Shown here one piece after another: positions 1-9,700 of a stretch of 33,310 nt of DNA. Below the pieces are notes generated by a model, which made no database searches, was not told where the DNA came from, and saw nothing but the letters and a program-made list of their open reading frames with translations. The DNA comes from Candidatus Eiseniibacteriota bacterium (GTDB lineage: Bacteria; Eisenbacteria; RBG-16-71-46; CAIMUX01; WJJG01), in assembly GCA_030601305.1 (NCBI GenBank), contig JAUVTV010000005.1:1-33310 (forward strand), read 5' to 3'. Every line of letters begins with the position of its first letter. Within the stretch, counting starts at the first letter, position 1. The translations under genes were made by a program, and so were the position numbers.

Positions 1-158
1 GATGCGACCCACCGCCTCGGCCTCCGCGTTCAGTTCTAGTTTTCGGCATGGCGCCTGCACCCCGACCCGGCCCCGACCGCGGCGAAAGATTCGCTCTTCG
101 CAGGACCCAGCAGAGCCGGCGGGAGCGTGACCGCAATCGAGAAAGGAGGATCCCGCCG

Positions 159-2096
159 ATGCCGCGGACGAAAAAGGAGCAGAGCCCCTACGGGGTGGAT
201 GAATGGGGATCCGGGTACTTCGCCATCGGTGGCAGCGGCCACCTGCTGGTGCGGCCGTTTCGCGATCAGCGCTCCATCGATCTGGTCGAGATCGTGCGCC
301 GCTGCGCCGCGGAAGGGCTGACGCCCCCACTCCTCGTGCGCTTCCCACAGATCCTGCACACCCGGCTGCAGCACCTCTATGCCTGCTTCGACCGGGCCAT
401 GGAGGAGTTCGACTATGCCGGCCACTACCGGAGCATCTTCCCGCTGAAGGTGAACCCGATGCGGGCGCCCGTCGCGAGCTTGATCCGTGCCGGGCGACCG
501 GGGGCCTTCGGCCTGGAGGTGGGCAGCAAGGGTGAGCTTGCCATCGCCCTTGCCCAGCGGTTGCCCGCGGGCTCCTGGATCTGCATCAACGGTTTCAAGG
601 ATCGCCGCATCGTCGAGATGGCCACCGCCGCGGCGGGCCGCGATCCTGAAGTGGTCGCCGTCATCGAACGCCTCAGCGAGATCCCGCTGCTCGTCGCCGA
701 GGCCCGGCGTCAGGGGCGCTGTCCACTCCTCGGGGTGCGCTGCCGGCTCAACAGCCGCGGCAGCGGCCGCTGGGAGGCGTCCGGCGGCGAGACCTCCAAG
801 TTCGGTCTGGGGGCCTCCGAGCTTCTCTACGCGGTGGAGATGTTGGAGCGCGAACAGCTGCTGCCTCGGCTGCAAGTGCTCCACTACCACATCGGCTCGC
901 AGATCACCAGCGTGCGGCGCATCAAAGACGCGGTGAAAGAGGCCGCTCGCATCTACGCCAAGCTGCAGCAGCGCGGGGTCCCGCTCACCACCCTCAACGT
1001 CGGTGGCGGACTGGGCATCGACTACGACGGCAGCAGGACCCCGTCGGATAGCAGTGTCAACTACACCCCGCAGGAGTTCGCCAACAACGTGGTCTATACG
1101 GTGCGGGAGGTCTGTGACGAGGAGGAGGTGCCGCTGCCTGCGCTGGTTTCCGAGAGCGGCCGGGCACTGGCTGCCCACCACTCCCTGCTGATCACCAACT
1201 GCGAAAGCCGCGAAAGCGACGTCCCGATCCACTTCACCCCCCGCGAGGTGTCCTCGCCCCCCGAGCCGCGGTCTCCGAAGTCGCCCGATGACGAGGAACC
1301 CACCCAGATCGCGGAGATGGCCGCCATCGCGGCGGAGATCTCGGTGAAGAACTTCCGCGAGTACTATCACGACGCCGTGGTCACCCGCGGGGAGATCCTC
1401 ACCCTCTTCGATCTCGGCTACCTGACCCTCGAACAGCGGGCGGTGGCCGAACAGCACTTCTACGACATCTGTCGCCAGGCACTCGCCTTCGCCCGCCAGA
1501 CGCGCTTCGTCTCCGACGAATTTCGGGTGCTCGAGAAGGCTTTTCGCACCAAGTACGTCACGAACTTCAGCGTCTTCCGCTCGGTCCCCGATGCCTGGGC
1601 CGTCAAGCAGCTCTTCCCCATATTGCCGATCCACCGGCTGCACGAGATCCCTACGGAGAAGGGGATCCTGGTGGATCTGACGTGCGACTCCGACGGCGTG
1701 ATCGACACCTTCGTGGACGTGCGCGACGTGAAGGAGGTGCTCGAACTCCACGCCGGAACCAACGGTCGTCCCTACCTCTTGGCGATCTGTCTTCTGGGCG
1801 CGTACCAGGAGATCATGGGGGATCACCACAACCTCTTCGGAAAGCCGGCCGAGGTGGTCGCCCGCCTCGACGGCACCGAGCTCAGCATCGAGATCATCTC
1901 ACACGGCGACAGCATCGGTGAGATGGTGCGTCTGGCGGGCTACGATCTCGAGGAGATGAAGACGACCCTCGGCGAGGTGTTCGGTGGCCCGGGATCCACG
2001 CCTCGGAACCCGGGGATCCTCGAGTGCTGGGAGGAGCTCCGGGCGGGTGACTCCTACCTCGTAGGGGACCGGGAGGCATTCGAGAGCGTCGACTAG
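159..2096 (+). CDS. speA: Biosynthetic arginine decarboxylase (PLP, SpeA-type)
   Basis: ORF 48..2096; ATG at 159 follows AAAGGAGG. Motifs YRSIFPLKVN (PLP lysine), HYHIGSQI, NVGGGLGIDYDG, VSESGRA, FGGPGSTP. Confidence 0.93.
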   Translation: MPRTKKEQSPYGVDEWGSGYFAIGGSGHLLVRPFRDQRSIDLVEIVRRCAAEGLTPPLLVRFPQILHTRLQHLYACFDRAMEEFDYAGHYRSIFPLKVNPMRAPVASLIRAGRPGAFGLEVGSKGELAIALAQRLPAGSWICINGFKDRRIVEMATAAAGRDPEVVAVIERLSEIPLLVAEARRQGRCPLLGVRCRLNSRGSGRWEASGGETSKFGLGASELLYAVEMLEREQLLPRLQVLHYHIGSQITSVRRIKDAVKEAARIYAKLQQRGVPLTTLNVGGGLGIDYDGSRTPSDSSVNYTPQEFANNVVYTVREVCDEEEVPLPALVSESGRALAAHHSLLITNCESRESDVPIHFTPREVSSPPEPRSPKSPDDEEPTQIAEMAAIAAEISVKNFREYYHDAVVTRGEILTLFDLGYLTLEQRAVAEQHFYDICRQALAFARQTRFVSDEFRVLEKAFRTKYVTNFSVFRSVPDAWAVKQLFPILPIHRLHEIPTEKGILVDLTCDSDGVIDTFVDVRDVKEVLELHAGTNGRPYLLAICLLGAYQEIMGDHHNLFGKPAEVVARLDGTELSIEIISHGDSIGEMVRLAGYDLEEMKTTLGEVFGGPGSTPRNPGILECWEELRAGDSYLVGDREAFESVD

Positions 2097-2132
2097 AAGC
2101 AGCCCGTGGCCGAAGTCATCTGCGCCGTCTAC
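2093..2132 (+). repeat. Dispersed 36-bp palindromic element, copy 1 (left arm and loop kept, right arm degenerate)
   Basis: CTAGAAGCAGCCCGTGGCCGAAGTCATCTGCGCCGTC; begins at the speA stop codon. Confidence 0.6.
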
Positions 2133-2286
2133 TGCGCCTTCAACCGAATCGCGCTCTCGGCCTCGCGAGGCGTTCCTCGGGTGCGCTTCCCCAGACGTGA
2201 CGCGCGCGGCGCCGGGCTCCCGATCTGCGGTACAATGAAGCGGAACGCGAGTCGTGAGCGGTCACCCCTTCACCGGAGGACGAATC

Positions 2287-3870
2287 ATGCGCACCTGTGC
2301 AATTCTGGCGGCCACCCTCTGTATCCTCGCACCCGTCGGTGCGACCGGACCCGACCCCGCAGGAACCCTCGTCTGCAGCGCGCCTCGCGAGGCCACGATC
2401 CTCTGGCAACGGCACATGGACGACGCGATCTACACCTCCACGGGGCTCAGCGCCCCGGCGGAGATGGTCTGCGCGGGAACCGAGTTCGACCTGCCGACGC
2501 ATGTCGAGGCAACGCCCCTCTTCGGTGACGGCACGGCGGACTGGACACACGACGGCCATGAGCTCTACGTGGACGCCTCCCGCCACGGCGAGGTGCTGGC
2601 CGCGGTGGACTTCAACGCCGCCGACTCGACGGCGACGATCATGGAGTGGCGACCCGAGGCGGCCACGCCTCTCTGGTCCCACGTCGTGCATCCCTGCCGC
2701 TCGCTGGTCTACCAGGGTTGGGCCAGCCGCAAGCCGATCCAGGTGTCCGACGACGGCTCGACCATCGCCGCCGCCATCGTCATGTACATGCCCGCGGGAC
2801 AGACCGGCCGGCTTTACGTTTTCGACGCCGGCAACGGGACGCCCGACGTCAGCTACGACTTCCCCACCGGCAACGTCGTGGCAACGGCGATCTCGGCCGG
2901 CGGCGACTACGTTGCGATGGCCGGATGGCCGAACGTGTACGTGTACGATCGCGCCGCCCATGCGCTGCGCTGGAGCGGCCCGATCTATAGCGGCAACGAT
3001 GCCCTCGCGATTTCCGGCGACGGACGCTACCTCGCCTGGGGGTGGACCACCTTCTACCTCCGGGAGTGGAACGGCGCGACCTACGACCTGCTCTGGTCGC
3101 ACAGCCCCGGCGGCGGAGCCTACGTCGGCCAGTGTGCGCTGACGACCGATGAAAGCACGCTGGCCGTCTCCTGGGACAACGGCAGCAGCGTGCCCAACGA
3201 GATCTCCGTCGAACTCTACGCGTTGCCGGCGCTGGATCTACTGTGGGGCTACGACTACGTGCCCGCGCCCGCGCGAGGCGCCCGCGATCACGTCGACATG
3301 CCGTCGCAGATGGTCTTCGCCCCCGACGGCGAGCATCTGGCCGTTGCCTCGTGGGGCGGGACCTTCCCCGAGATCCACGTCTTCGAGCGCGCGGCGCCTC
3401 AACCGATCTTCACCCTCGACACACCCGGATCGATCTTCGACGTGGACATCGCCGGCACCCCGGGCGGCAACGTCTACGTCACAGCGTGCGGAAAGGCGGT
3501 GCACGCCGGCCAAGGCGGCCGGGGCGGCGACCTCTACGCCATCGAGATTCCCGGATCTGCCGCGGGACCCGGTGACCACGACGCCCCACATCTCGCCTTC
3601 GGACTCGAATCGATCGCCCCGAATCCGGTGATCGCCGGTACGCACGTCGTCTACCGCTTGGCCGGTCCCGGACCCCTGCGCTTGACGGTCCACGACGCGG
3701 CGGGCCGCCTCGTGCGACACCTCGCCTCGGGATTCGGGCGCGAGGGGCTCCATCGCGTGGCCTGGAGGGGGACCGATGACGCTGGCACCGCGCTCCCCAC
3801 AGGCATCTACCTCGTCAAGCTGGAGTCATCCGGACGGCACAGTCAAGCCAAGGCCCTGCTCGCCCGATAG
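2287..3870 (+). CDS. Secreted beta-propeller/WD-like repeat protein with C-terminal FlgD-Ig-like sorting domain
   Basis: ATG 2287 after CCGGAGGACGAATC; signal peptide MRTCAILAATLCILAPVGATG; repeated blade-like segments; C-terminus LTVHDAAGRLVRHLASG..GLHRVAWRGTDDAGTALPTGIYLVKLES. Confidence 0.75.
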   Translation: MRTCAILAATLCILAPVGATGPDPAGTLVCSAPREATILWQRHMDDAIYTSTGLSAPAEMVCAGTEFDLPTHVEATPLFGDGTADWTHDGHELYVDASRHGEVLAAVDFNAADSTATIMEWRPEAATPLWSHVVHPCRSLVYQGWASRKPIQVSDDGSTIAAAIVMYMPAGQTGRLYVFDAGNGTPDVSYDFPTGNVVATAISAGGDYVAMAGWPNVYVYDRAAHALRWSGPIYSGNDALAISGDGRYLAWGWTTFYLREWNGATYDLLWSHSPGGGAYVGQCALTTDESTLAVSWDNGSSVPNEISVELYALPALDLLWGYDYVPAPARGARDHVDMPSQMVFAPDGEHLAVASWGGTFPEIHVFERAAPQPIFTLDTPGSIFDVDIAGTPGGNVYVTACGKAVHAGQGGRGGDLYAIEIPGSAAGPGDHDAPHLAFGLESIAPNPVIAGTHVVYRLAGPGPLRLTVHDAAGRLVRHLASGFGREGLHRVAWRGTDDAGTALPTGIYLVKLESSGRHSQAKALLAR

Positions 3871-3890
3871 GCGCGCGTTTTCCAGACGGC

Positions 3891-3920
3891 TTGACAGGGG
3901 ACCGAGGGCGCTGCTAGATT
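3891..3920 (+). promoter_or_regulatory. Candidate sigma70-type promoter for the ferredoxin gene
   Basis: TTGACA (3891-3896), 18-nt spacer, TAGATT (3915-3920). Confidence 0.45.
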
Positions 3921-4054
3921 CTGCGGCTGGTATTGTCTTGCAGGATCCAGCCCATCCCGCCGATCGCCTGCACGCGACGCAGCGAGGGTTGTGGCGCCGC
4001 GTGGGTGTCCGGGGAGGGATGGATGCCGGGAGAGAAGCAGGGAGGAATTGGGGC

Positions 4055-4342
4055 ATGGCTCTGAAAATCACTGATGACTGCATTTCCTGTGGGGCGTGCG
4101 AGGCCGAGTGCCCGAACTCGGCGATCACCCAGGGCGATGAGATCTTCGTCATCGATCCCGAGAAGTGCACCGAGTGCGTTGGCTTCTTCGATGAAGAGCA
4201 GTGCACGTCGGTCTGCCCCTCGGATGCATGTGTCGCCGATCCCGATCATCAGGAGACCGAGCAGGAACTCGTCACCAAGGGCAAGCGCCTGAATCCGGAC
4301 AAGGACTACAGCGGCCACTATCCCTCGAAGTTCAAGAGCTAG
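4055..4342 (+). CDS. 2[4Fe-4S] ferredoxin (YfhL/Fdx type)
   Basis: MALKITDDCISCGACEAECPNSAI and CTECVGFFDEEQCTSVCPSDAC; SD-like GGGAGGAA upstream. Confidence 0.92.
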   Translation: MALKITDDCISCGACEAECPNSAITQGDEIFVIDPEKCTECVGFFDEEQCTSVCPSDACVADPDHQETEQELVTKGKRLNPDKDYSGHYPSKFKS

Positions 4343-4430
4343 ACCGCGCGGCCGGCCGGCAGCCGTACCCGACAGAGTTTCCCTTGTGCAGACCGGGGCC
4401 CGGCCGAGGGTCCCGGTTGCCTATTGCCCA

Positions 4431-6560
4431 TCAGATTCGCACCCGGTAGGCGACCTTGACGAACAGCGCCTGCTCGGAGGCGCGCCCGCCCGCCGTATCC
4501 CGCAGGAGACTTCCGTGGCCGAGGTGCAGGATTGCGCCCCACCGGGTGCTTAGCGAGATCAGGCCGTCGGTCACCAGCTCTCGCGCGGCGCTGTTCCACT
4601 CTCCCCAAGCTCGCACGTACACGCTGCGAACCGGCCGGCACTCCAGGCAACCGCGCAGGAGCGTTACGTCGTAGAGGTCATCTCGCGCCGCCGGAAGCCG
4701 AAACCGCTCGTGCTGGATCTTCAGCTCGCAGGATAGCGCGCTGACCGGCGAGATCTCGATCGATGCGCTCACCTCACGCCGCATCCCCTGCCGCGGAGAC
4801 CGGGGATCGTAGTAGATGGCGGCGGCGCGGCTGCAAGCGCACGCGAGATCCAACCCGCCCACCGCGCGCGATGCGGCCGCGATCTGCCAGCCCGCTCGCC
4901 GGAACCAGCGCCCTGCGAAGCGCTCGCGGGCCACGGTGCGCGTTCCCTGCAGGTGGCTTCCGCCGGCGAGGGCGAGATCCAGCCGGATATCGGCGCCCAG
5001 TTCGGTCGGCTCACCCGCCCACGTGGTCGACCGCCAGGTGACGAGGCGGGGCGTGACACGCTGCAGCCAGCGAAGTGGCGGGTGAAGGGTCGCGCCATAA
5101 TCGACGCAGAGGTCGCGCAGGTCGCTCTGCGACACGTAGCCGCAGGCCAGGCGGAATCCCGGATCGGCGCAGCCGTAGGTGACTTCGAGACGATGGTGAC
5201 GGCCGCGCAACGTGACGGCCGCGGCAGACGCGAGACCCGCGCGGCCCTGCCCTGCGGGCACCTTGCGTTCGCGCGTGTGGCTAACCAGCGCATGCAGCGC
5301 CAACCGGCAGCGAGGCGTGAGCAGGAGGTCGGCGTCCAGACCGCCGGCGCGGTTGTGCGCACCGCCGGTCTCGAGATTGCTCGCGAACGCACCGACGAGG
5401 CGATTCTCGCCAAGAGCAAGGCGACCGCGCGCAACCGCGATCTGCGCGCCGCACCTTTCCGCCTGGTCGGGGGGCGACCACCTCGCGAGACCGCCCACCT
5501 CGTCGGAGACGAAGAGCGCCGCGAGCGAGAGGCGCGGCGACGGGTTGCCGGTCACGAGCGCGCCCCAGCGCGGGGACTGAACCGTCCGGCTGTGGAAGGC
5601 CTCCCCCACCGGGTGCCCCTCTGCGGCCAGCCGGAAGATCCCGCGGCCTTCCATGAAGAAGGGCCGCTTCTCGGGGTAGTTGACCGGAAACCTGCGGTTG
5701 ACCTCCACCTGGGCGGCATTCGCCTCGACCTGGCCGAAGTCGGGTCGCCAGGTGACGTTCAGGGTGAGATCCCGGGTGAGGTCGCACTTGAAATCGCAGC
5801 CGAGCGAGGCCCTGGCCGCCTGGGGCGCTGCGCCGGTTCGCTGCGCCGCAGTCCACGCGGGGAGAAGCTCGAGACGTCTCCGGCCCGCAATGCCTTCGAA
5901 CCGAATGAGCGGCCCACTCGTGAGCCAGTCCTGGCGACTGACATCGAGCGGCGGACAGAGCACCATCTCACCGCTGCGACCGATCTGTCTCACGGCGATG
6001 ATGCGCATGCTGGGCGCCGCATCGCCTCCGGGAACGAGGCTCGTGAACGGCACCGCCAGTTCGGCGATCCATCCATCGTCATACCGCCTGGCCGCGGCCG
6101 TGAACTCGAAATCCACGCTGACATCGTCTCCCTGTCCGGTGTGCAGGGCGTCCATCTGCACGCCTTCCGGATTGACGAAGAGCTCCACGGTGCCCGCGGC
6201 CATCTCGCCCGGACCGAAGAAGACGGCCACCCAATCGTCGTCGAAGGCCCCGTCTCGACGCGTGGCGCGCCCGCGGATGCGATCGGCATCGGTGTCGTGG
6301 CAACGAAACGCGAGGTAGATGTGACTGTCGTCGTAGGCCAGCCAGAACTCCGTGCGCTGACTCGCCGGCCGCCCCGGGACGGGCAGCGCACCGGCGAAGT
6401 GCGTGGCCGGCTCCGAGTGCCACGGGGGCTCGTCGAGGTGGGCGTCGATGTGCACCGGCCCGAGCGCACGCACCGCGCGCATCGCGGCCGCGGCACTGCC
6501 GGGGCCGCATCCCGCCAGGAGGGCCAGGGCGGTCACCGCGAGGTCGATACGTCTTCGCAT
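4431..6560 (-). CDS. DUF5916-type protein: N-terminal CBM9-like domain plus C-terminal putative outer-membrane barrel
   Basis: Signal peptide/lipobox-like N-terminus; IDAHLDEPPWHSEPATHFAGA.PVPGRPASQRTEFWLAYDDSHIYLAFRCHD; NYPEKRPFFMEGRGIFRL motif typical of the DUF5916 group. Confidence 0.72.
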   Translation of the reverse strand: MRRRIDLAVTALALLAGCGPGSAAAAMRAVRALGPVHIDAHLDEPPWHSEPATHFAGALPVPGRPASQRTEFWLAYDDSHIYLAFRCHDTDADRIRGRATRRDGAFDDDWVAVFFGPGEMAAGTVELFVNPEGVQMDALHTGQGDDVSVDFEFTAAARRYDDGWIAELAVPFTSLVPGGDAAPSMRIIAVRQIGRSGEMVLCPPLDVSRQDWLTSGPLIRFEGIAGRRRLELLPAWTAAQRTGAAPQAARASLGCDFKCDLTRDLTLNVTWRPDFGQVEANAAQVEVNRRFPVNYPEKRPFFMEGRGIFRLAAEGHPVGEAFHSRTVQSPRWGALVTGNPSPRLSLAALFVSDEVGGLARWSPPDQAERCGAQIAVARGRLALGENRLVGAFASNLETGGAHNRAGGLDADLLLTPRCRLALHALVSHTRERKVPAGQGRAGLASAAAVTLRGRHHRLEVTYGCADPGFRLACGYVSQSDLRDLCVDYGATLHPPLRWLQRVTPRLVTWRSTTWAGEPTELGADIRLDLALAGGSHLQGTRTVARERFAGRWFRRAGWQIAAASRAVGGLDLACACSRAAAIYYDPRSPRQGMRREVSASIEISPVSALSCELKIQHERFRLPAARDDLYDVTLLRGCLECRPVRSVYVRAWGEWNSAARELVTDGLISLSTRWGAILHLGHGSLLRDTAGGRASEQALFVKVAYRVRI

Positions 6561-6671
6561 CGCTCTAGCGCGTCCCCACGTTCCGTTCGCCGAGGAGCAT
6601 TCCGTGGGAACACAGCTAGCAATGCGCGTGCCGGTCGCGCTCGGGGTCGGAGCTGCGGGTGGTGGGGCTGC

Positions 6672-6707
6672 CTAGCAGCCCGTGGCAGAAGTCATCCGGG
6701 CTGCTAG
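6672..6707 (+). repeat. Dispersed 36-bp palindromic element, copy 2 (best copy, perfect 11-bp stem)
   Basis: CTAGCAGCCCG-TGGCAGAAGTCATC-CGGGCTGCTAG; overlaps the stop codon of the FN3-repeat gene (6704-6706). Confidence 0.9.
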
Positions 6708-9700
6708 GGACGCCTCACGTAGACCTTGGTCAGCTTCGCGCCTGTGCCGGCCTCCAGCTTGAGGAAGTAGAGCCCCGGTGCGACTCGGGCGCCGTGGTCG
6801 TTGCGCGTGTCCCAGGTGAGCGTGACCTCGCCGCCAGGCGGGAAGGCCTCGTCGATCCAGCGACGCACGAGCTGACCGGAAGCACTGAAGATGCGCGCCT
6901 TGACGGACACACGTCCCGAGGCATCCGGAGGCAGGACTAGCTGGAAGCGCCCTTCGTCCTCGATGGGGTGCGGAAACGGGCCGCGCAGATCGAGTGCCTC
7001 GCTCAGCACCGCGACCTCGGCCCCCCAGGCGCTCTCGTTGCCCGCGCGGTCGACGGCCGAGAGCGAGACGAAGTAATTCCGCGTCCGGTCGGGCAGCTCG
7101 AACGACCAGTTCGTCTCCTGGACGACCACGTCCGTGAGCCGGTCGCGCGACGTACGGTCCGCGCTGCGTCCGTAGACATGGTAGCCCAGGACGTCGTCTT
7201 CCAGGGAGCGCAGCCAGGTCAGGGTGACGTCATGGCGGTCCGCGTTCACGTCTGCCAGCGGCGCATTCGGCGGGGCCGGAGGTTCTCGGTCCTCCTCTCC
7301 CTCCGCGGGCGTGCTTACGGTCACCACGTTGGAGAGATCCGACCAGCGGCCGGCCTCGTCCGCGCTGCGCAAGGCCACCCAGTAGGTCTCGTCGCTCTCG
7401 AGCGCGCTCACGCGCAGATGCTCGCGGTTGCCGGCGGCGGCGGGTGTCGGCGGGGCGGGCAGCTTGGGCAGTTCCGCCCACGCCTCGGGTGTGATCTCCT
7501 CCCGAACGCAGGCGATCTCGTAGGCCGCGGCGGAGCCGCCCGCGTCGTGCGCCGCGGGCGCGGTCCACGTGATGTCGATCCAGGCGGCGCCGATGCCGGT
7601 GACGATGAGATCCAGCACCGCATCGGGCGGCGGCGGTGACGCAGGCGTCTCCACGTGGAGCGTGTTCGAGAGCTCGGAGCCGTTGCCGGCGGCATCCGAG
7701 GTCCGCATGGCGACCCCATAGGCAGAGGCCGGGTCGAGCCCGGTCAGCAGGTAGCTCTCAGCCTCCCCCGCGGGCGCGGGTGCGGGGAGGTCGTCGAGAT
7801 CGAGAAGCGCATCGTCCCAGTTCTCGTCCGCCACCGTCTCGTCCGCGAGCGCGCCCAGGGCGTACGCTCCTGCCTGCCCACTCGTGCCGTCATCCCCGAC
7901 TGCGGTCCACGTCAGAAGGACCCACGACTCCCCGACCTCGGCGGCCGTCAGATCCTCGACGCGCGCGGGAGGGATCGTGTCGGGCAGCGCATCCGTCGTG
8001 AAGACCAGCGGCGGGTGCAGGGGCGAGAGCAGGTCGGCATCGTCGATGGCCCGCACCACCACGTTGTAGCCCTCTGCCGGTTGGAGACCCTCCAGCCGGT
8101 AGGCGACCGCGACGCCGGCCGAGTCGGGCTCCGGAAGCCCGGCCGTGACCTTCTCCGCCGCCTCCCAGGCCTCTTCGTCGGTGAGCTCGGTACCCGCGTC
8201 GAAACCGAGCACGAAGGCGCTGGCGATCCCCTCATCGCCGTCGTCACCCGGACAGGACCAGGTGAGGCGGGCCCACGTCGTCCCGTGGTCTGCGAGCGTC
8301 AGGTCCCCGATGGCGGCCGGGGCAAGACTGTCCGGGTCCCCGCCGGGACCATCGCCAGGGTCGTCCTCTGGAAGGGTCTGCGCGAGGAGCGGCGCACCCA
8401 GACTTGAGAGGTTGTCCGCCTCGTCGCGCGCCCGCAGGCTGAGTCCGTAATGGCGGTCGGGCTCGAGACCGCTCAGATGGAACGTCTGCTCCGTCCCCGC
8501 CACCTCCGGCGTGGGGAGCTCATCGGTGACGAGAGCGGCAGACTGCCAGTCGCTTTCCTCCGCGATCACGCGTCCCTCGAGGACGCCCAGGATGTAGCTC
8601 GCCGCCGTGCCGCTGGCGCCATCGTCCCCGGGCGCCGTCCACGCAAGATCAAACCCGTCGCTGAAGGCCGTCAGCGGCACCAGGTCGTGGATGGGGGACG
8701 GCGGCGTGAGATCGGGTGGTCCGAGCGTCTCGACGAGCAGCGGCACGCTCAGGGGGGCGCGGTTCTCGGCCTCGTCCACTGCCCGCAGGCAGATGCCGTA
8801 GGCGGTCGCCGGCTGCAATCCCTCGAGGTCGAACGACTGCGCGGTTCCCGCGTCGGCCGGTTCCGGGAGCCCCTCCGTGACCTGCTCTGCGGCTTCCCAA
8901 TCGGCTTCCGTCTCGATCGCCTCTCCGACCCGGAAGCGCAGGAGGTAGGTCGCCGCGCGGCCCGTGTCGCCGTCGTCTCCGGGGGCGTGCCAGGAGAGTT
9001 CGATCGCGGTTTGCGCAGCGGTTCCCGCCAGATCCTCGACGGCTCCCGGGGGCAGGGTGTCGGGTGCGGGATGGGTGGTGGCGACCAGTGGCGGCCCCAG
9101 GGAGGAGAGGTTGTCGGCATCGTCGAACGCCCGCAATGCGAGACCGTACGACGTCTCGGCCGTAAGGTCCTCAAGCCGGAAGGCCTGCGGCGTGCCCGCT
9201 GCGGCCGGCGCCGGCAGTCCGCTCGTGATCCGGGTCGCCGCTTCCCAATCGACTTCCCCTACGATCGCCTCCCCCTCGCGGTAGCCGAGGATGTAGCCGC
9301 TCGCGGTCCCCTCGTCACCGTCGTCGCCGGGAGAGGTCCAGGCGAGGTCCAGCGCGGTGACCAGGGCTTCGGCCTCGAGATCGTCGATCGCGCCGGGAGG
9401 CACCGTGTCGGGTGGCGCAGGCGTGGCCACGAGCAGCGGATTGGAGAGGTCCGACATCCGGCTCTCATCGTCGACGACGCGCACGCAGATCCCGTAGCTC
9501 GTCTCCGGTTCGAGCGTGGAGAGCAGGAAGGTCTCGGCGGTCCCCGGCGGGCCCGGCTCGGGCAGTCCCACGGCCACGGCCGTGGCCTCCTGCCAGTCGC
9601 CCTCCGTCGTGATCGCGCGCCCCTCGAGGTAGCGCAACTGGTAGTGATCGGCCAACCCCTCGTGGCCGTCATCGCCGGTTGCCGTCCATCCGAGTGCGGC

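Noticed and set aside
36-1829. 597-aa minus-strand ORF antisense to speA
   Set aside because: Shadow ORF from high-GC codon structure; no recognisable motifs, and the opposite strand encodes a clear arginine decarboxylase.
4953-6707. 584-aa plus-strand ORF antisense to the DUF5916 gene
   Set aside because: Low-complexity Arg/Gly/Ala-rich shadow ORF with no domain signature.
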